From NCBI GenBank assembly GCA_946478985.1, contig CAMLDZ010000039.1, positions 1 through 26,028 of the forward strand: DNA of 26,028 nt. Direction: 5' to 3'. The DNA is from an uncultured Solimonas sp. GTDB lineage: Bacteria > Pseudomonadota > Gammaproteobacteria > Nevskiales > Nevskiaceae. Shown one piece after another: positions 23,793 through 26,028 of this stretch. Position numbers and translations under genes: made by a program. How positions within the stretch are numbered: position 1 is the stretch's first letter; every line of letters starts with the position of its first letter. Under the pieces are notes generated by a model. That model was given only the letters and a program-made list of their open reading frames with translations. It was not told the origin of the DNA and did not search any database.

Positions 23793-25565
23793 TCAGCTCT
23801 TCTTCTTGTGCCTGGCGTTGCCGACGATCATTGCGCGGCCGGCGAAAAGGCCGCCGTTGATCTCCAGCTGCACGCGCTCGGCATCGCGGCGGCGCAGGTC
23901 GGCGGCGATCTCGTCGCCGAGTTCCTCCGAGGCGCCGAGCGTGCGCGTCAGCTCGCGGCCGAGCGTCATCGCCGATTCGAAGGTCTCGCGGATCCACCAG
24001 TCGGCGTCGGCCTTGATCAGCTCCAGGACATGTTCGCGGTCGAAGGCGCGAGCCAGCACGCGCGCCTGCGGGAATTCCTCCTTGATGCGGTGGACGATCT
24101 GTGTAGTCGCGGCCTTGTCGTCGATGCAGACGACGATGGCCTCGGCGACATGCGCGCCGGCGGCGTGCAGCACGTCGCTGCGGGTGCCGTCGCCGTAGTA
24201 GACCTTGAAGCAGAAATCGGCGGCCGAGCGCACCATCTCGGCGTCGCGGTCGATGATGGTGATCTCCGCGCCGAGCGCGATCGCATGCTGGCTGGCGATC
24301 TGGCCGAAACGGCCGAAGCCGATCACCAGCACGCGGCCGACACGGTTCTCCGGCGCTTCGGCCCCGTCGAGCGAGACGTCGGCAGCCGTTGCGCCGAAGC
24401 GCTTGTAGACGATCACCACCAGCGGCGTCAGCGCCATCGACAGCACCACGATCGCCGTCATGTTGGCGTTGACGGTGGCGTCGATCACGCCCTCCGCCAG
24501 CGCCGCCGCGAACAGCACGAAAGCGAACTCGCCGCCCTGCGCCATCAGCACCGCGCGGTCCATCGCGTCGGCGTGCGAGCTGCGCGCCAGCCGTGCCACC
24601 GCGTAGATGCACAGCGCCTTGACGATCATCATCGCCAGCACGCCGGCGACGATGAGCGGCCAGTTGTGCGCCACCACGGCGAGGTCCAGCGACATGCCGA
24701 CGCCGAGGAAGAACAGGCCCAGCAGCAGGCCGCGGAACGGCTCGATGTCCGCCTCCAGCTGATGGCGGAAGCTGGATTCCGACAGCAGCACGCCGGCGAG
24801 GAAGGCACCCATCGCCATCGACAGGCCGCCGAGCTGCATCAGCAGCGCCGCGCCCAGTACCACCAGCAGCGCCGCCGCCGTCATCACCTCGCGTGCCTTG
24901 GCGCGGGCGAGAATGCGGAACAGCGGATTGAGCAGCCAGACGCCGGCGGCGACCAGTGCGCCGAGCGAGGCCAGTGCCAGGCCGATGGCGGTCCAGCGCG
25001 ACGGCTGCGCGTGCTCGGCGGCGAGGCGCGCGCTGTCGACCGGCGCGATGAACGCCACCAGCGCCAGCAAGGGCACGATCAGCAGATCCTCGAACAGCAG
25101 GATCGCGACGATCTTCTGGCCGCGCGGCGCGGCGATGTCGCCGCGCTCGCCGAGCAGTTGCATGACGATGGCGGTCGAGGTCAGCACGAAGCCCATCGCG
25201 CTGACGAACGACACCGCCAGCCCAAAGCCGAAGCCAAGGCCAACGGCGGTCAGCAGCAGGCCGCAGACCAGCACCTGCAGGCTGCCGAGCCCGAAGATCT
25301 CGCCGCGCAGGCTCCACAGATGCGAGGGCCGCATCTCCAGGCCGATCACGAACAGGAACATCACCACGCCGAGTTCGGCGGTATGCAGGATGGTCTGCGG
25401 GTCCTTGAACAGGGCCAGGCCGAACGGCCCGATCGCCAGGCCGGCCGCCAGATAACCGAGCACCGAGCCCAGGCCCAGGCGCTTGAACACGGGCACCGCC
25501 ACCACCGCGGCGCCGAGCAAGGTCACGGCTTGAATCAGCTCGCTGCCGCTGCCTTCTGCCGACAT
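23793..25565 (-). CDS. Kef-type monovalent cation:proton antiporter (CPA2 family) with RCK domain
   Basis: A 590-residue inner-membrane transporter expected to exchange K+ (or Na+) for H+. Seen: about 12 hydrophobic helices (residues 10-385) with GSVLGYLAAGLAIGPFGLAL, MFLFVIGLEMRPSHLWSLR, TSTAIVMQLL and LLFEDLLIVPLLAL; the Kef-type segment SSFRHQLEADIEPFRGLLLG followed by LFFLGVGMSLDL; and MAQGGEFAFVLF. A TrkA-N/RCK domain follows (about 408-520) with the nucleotide loop VIGFGRFGQIASQ and YYGDGTRSDVLHAAGA, and a polar tail ends in HKKKS. Length is close to KefB (601) and KefC (620). KefB and KefC cannot be separated by eye, so no symbol is given. No KefF/KefG partner is adjacent. The small membrane gene upstream ends four bases before this ATG. 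Confidence 0.92.
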   Translation of the reverse strand: MSAEGSGSELIQAVTLLGAAVVAVPVFKRLGLGSVLGYLAAGLAIGPFGLALFKDPQTILHTAELGVVMFLFVIGLEMRPSHLWSLRGEIFGLGSLQVLVCGLLLTAVGLGFGFGLAVSFVSAMGFVLTSTAIVMQLLGERGDIAAPRGQKIVAILLFEDLLIVPLLALVAFIAPVDSARLAAEHAQPSRWTAIGLALASLGALVAAGVWLLNPLFRILARAKAREVMTAAALLVVLGAALLMQLGGLSMAMGAFLAGVLLSESSFRHQLEADIEPFRGLLLGLFFLGVGMSLDLAVVAHNWPLIVAGVLAMMIVKALCIYAVARLARSSHADAMDRAVLMAQGGEFAFVLFAAALAEGVIDATVNANMTAIVVLSMALTPLVVIVYKRFGATAADVSLDGAEAPENRVGRVLVIGFGRFGQIASQHAIALGAEITIIDRDAEMVRSAADFCFKVYYGDGTRSDVLHAAGAHVAEAIVVCIDDKAATTQIVHRIKEEFPQARVLARAFDREHVLELIKADADWWIRETFESAMTLGRELTRTLGASEELGDEIAADLRRRDAERVQLEINGGLFAGRAMIVGNARHKKKS

Positions 25566-25569
25566 GCGC

Positions 25570-25833
25570 TCAGGCCCGCTTGGCGGCGCGCTGCACCAGG
25601 GCGTGCCAGATCCAGGCGGTCAGCACCGGTACGCAAAACAGCAGGGCGTGGATCGGCAGCTCCTCGGCCAGCGTGTAGCCGCGTGACAGGCCGGTGCGCA
25701 GGTTCATCGCGGTGAGCCCCGCCCAGGCGACTGTGAACACGCCCAGGCCGATCGCGCGGATGCGCGGCGGCAGGACACGGAACAAGGTCATCACGGCCAG
25801 CAGGCCGGCACTGATCACGATCAGGGTGCGCAT
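25570..25833 (-). CDS. Small hypothetical membrane protein upstream of the antiporter
   Basis: An 87-residue protein, not recognised. Seen: three hydrophobic segments (MRTLIVISAGLLAVMTLFRV at 1-20, then AIGLGVFTVAWAGLTAM, then LPIHALLFCVPVLTAWIWHA) with short basic loops and a basic tail (QRAAKRA). The ATG at 25833 is preferred because the protein starts with the first helix; the frame is open upstream but reads an Arg-rich stretch. It ends four bases before the antiporter start, so the two are probably cotranscribed. Confidence 0.65.
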   Translation of the reverse strand: MRTLIVISAGLLAVMTLFRVLPPRIRAIGLGVFTVAWAGLTAMNLRTGLSRGYTLAEELPIHALLFCVPVLTAWIWHALVQRAAKRA

Positions 25834-25894
25834 GGGGATCTCGGGGGTTGCGATGGCGGCAGTGTAGCGGCGCCGCCTGCGCGCCACCGGGGCC

Positions 25895-26028
25895 TAGGGC
25901 CTGTTAACGCGATGGCCGCCGCTGTGACGGAGACGGTTTTGGCGCAGCGCAAGGCGCGAGGAGCGCCGTGTACTGGACGTACATCAGCGACTCGCAACGC
26001 CGCGATGCGCCAAAACCGTCCCGCCCCT
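25895..26028. repeat. MITE-like interspersed repeat, truncated by the window end
   Basis: The stretch opens with TAGGGCCTGTTAAC (25895-25908) and contains perfect 15-base inverted arms GACGGTTTTGGCGCA (25932-25946) and TGCGCCAAAACCGTC (26006-26020). Between them is a GTGTACTGGACGTACAT core. It has no coding frame. I know similar GGGCCTGTTAAC-bounded, non-coding repeats from other gammaproteobacterial genomes, where they end in the inverse of the opening sequence; that second end would lie just beyond this window. Confidence 0.6.

Noticed and set aside
23493..25715. A 740-codon plus-strand frame opposite the antiporter
   Set aside because: Gln/His/Arg-rich shadow that also runs through the TonB remnant in a different frame; the antiporter on the other strand is unambiguous.

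Overview
This window is GC-rich chromosomal DNA, most likely from a gammaproteobacterium near the Nevskiales/Xanthomonadales. The basis is the PP0621–pilSR block lying divergent to sucCD, the petAB order, and the codon bias. This placement is inference from gene content; no rRNA or other taxonomic marker is present. No tRNA, rRNA, CRISPR array or intact transposase was seen.

Layout. (1) 1-760, minus strand: the start of the cytochrome bc1 operon, with petA (Rieske protein) and the first 54 codons of petB, behind a recognisable sigma-70 promoter. (2) 1045-3139, minus: a translationally coupled trio of GAF-domain protein, soluble NarX-type histidine kinase and NarL/FixJ response regulator. (3) 3314-6461, minus: pilR and pilS (type IV pilus two-component system) and a small PP0621-type zinc-ribbon membrane protein. 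(4) 6598-8643, plus: sucCD (succinyl-CoA synthetase), ended by a strong intrinsic terminator. (5) 8848-9786, plus: a DUF6607-type lipoprotein, followed by the wreck of a FecI-like ECF sigma factor gene (9893-10112).

(6) 10161-18889 is the most unusual part. A minus-strand operon encodes, in order of transcription, an unrecognised polytopic membrane protein, a haem-copper oxidase subunit III-like protein (NorE type), a subunit IV-like protein (NorF type), a cytoplasmic molybdopterin oxidoreductase, a ferredoxin and an FprA-type ferredoxin-NADP reductase. A divergent 899-residue LuxR-family ATPase regulator (MalT/LAL type) faces it. The shared intergenic region has two perfect inverted repeats placed like an operator and a 5'-UTR element of the operon. 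The arrangement suggests a regulated chain NADPH-FprA-ferredoxin-molybdoenzyme with membrane partners. The substrate cannot be read from the sequence, and no oxidase or NO-reductase catalytic subunit is present.

(7) 18951-23147, minus: one 1398-residue membrane/periplasmic protein of unknown function with a REP/BIME-like palindromic repeat read through in frame. (8) 23287-23745: a deletion scar joining the 3' end of an unrecognised minus-strand gene to the last 116 codons of a TonB-dependent receptor gene. With the broken fecI, this points to decay of iron-uptake functions. (9) 23793-25833, minus: a Kef-type CPA2 K+/H+ antiporter and a small membrane protein. (10) 25895-26028: the beginning of a MITE-like repeat with 15-bp perfect inverted arms, cut by the window edge.

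Tight overlaps (TAATG, ATGA, GTGA) between consecutive minus-strand genes are frequent and were used to choose starts.
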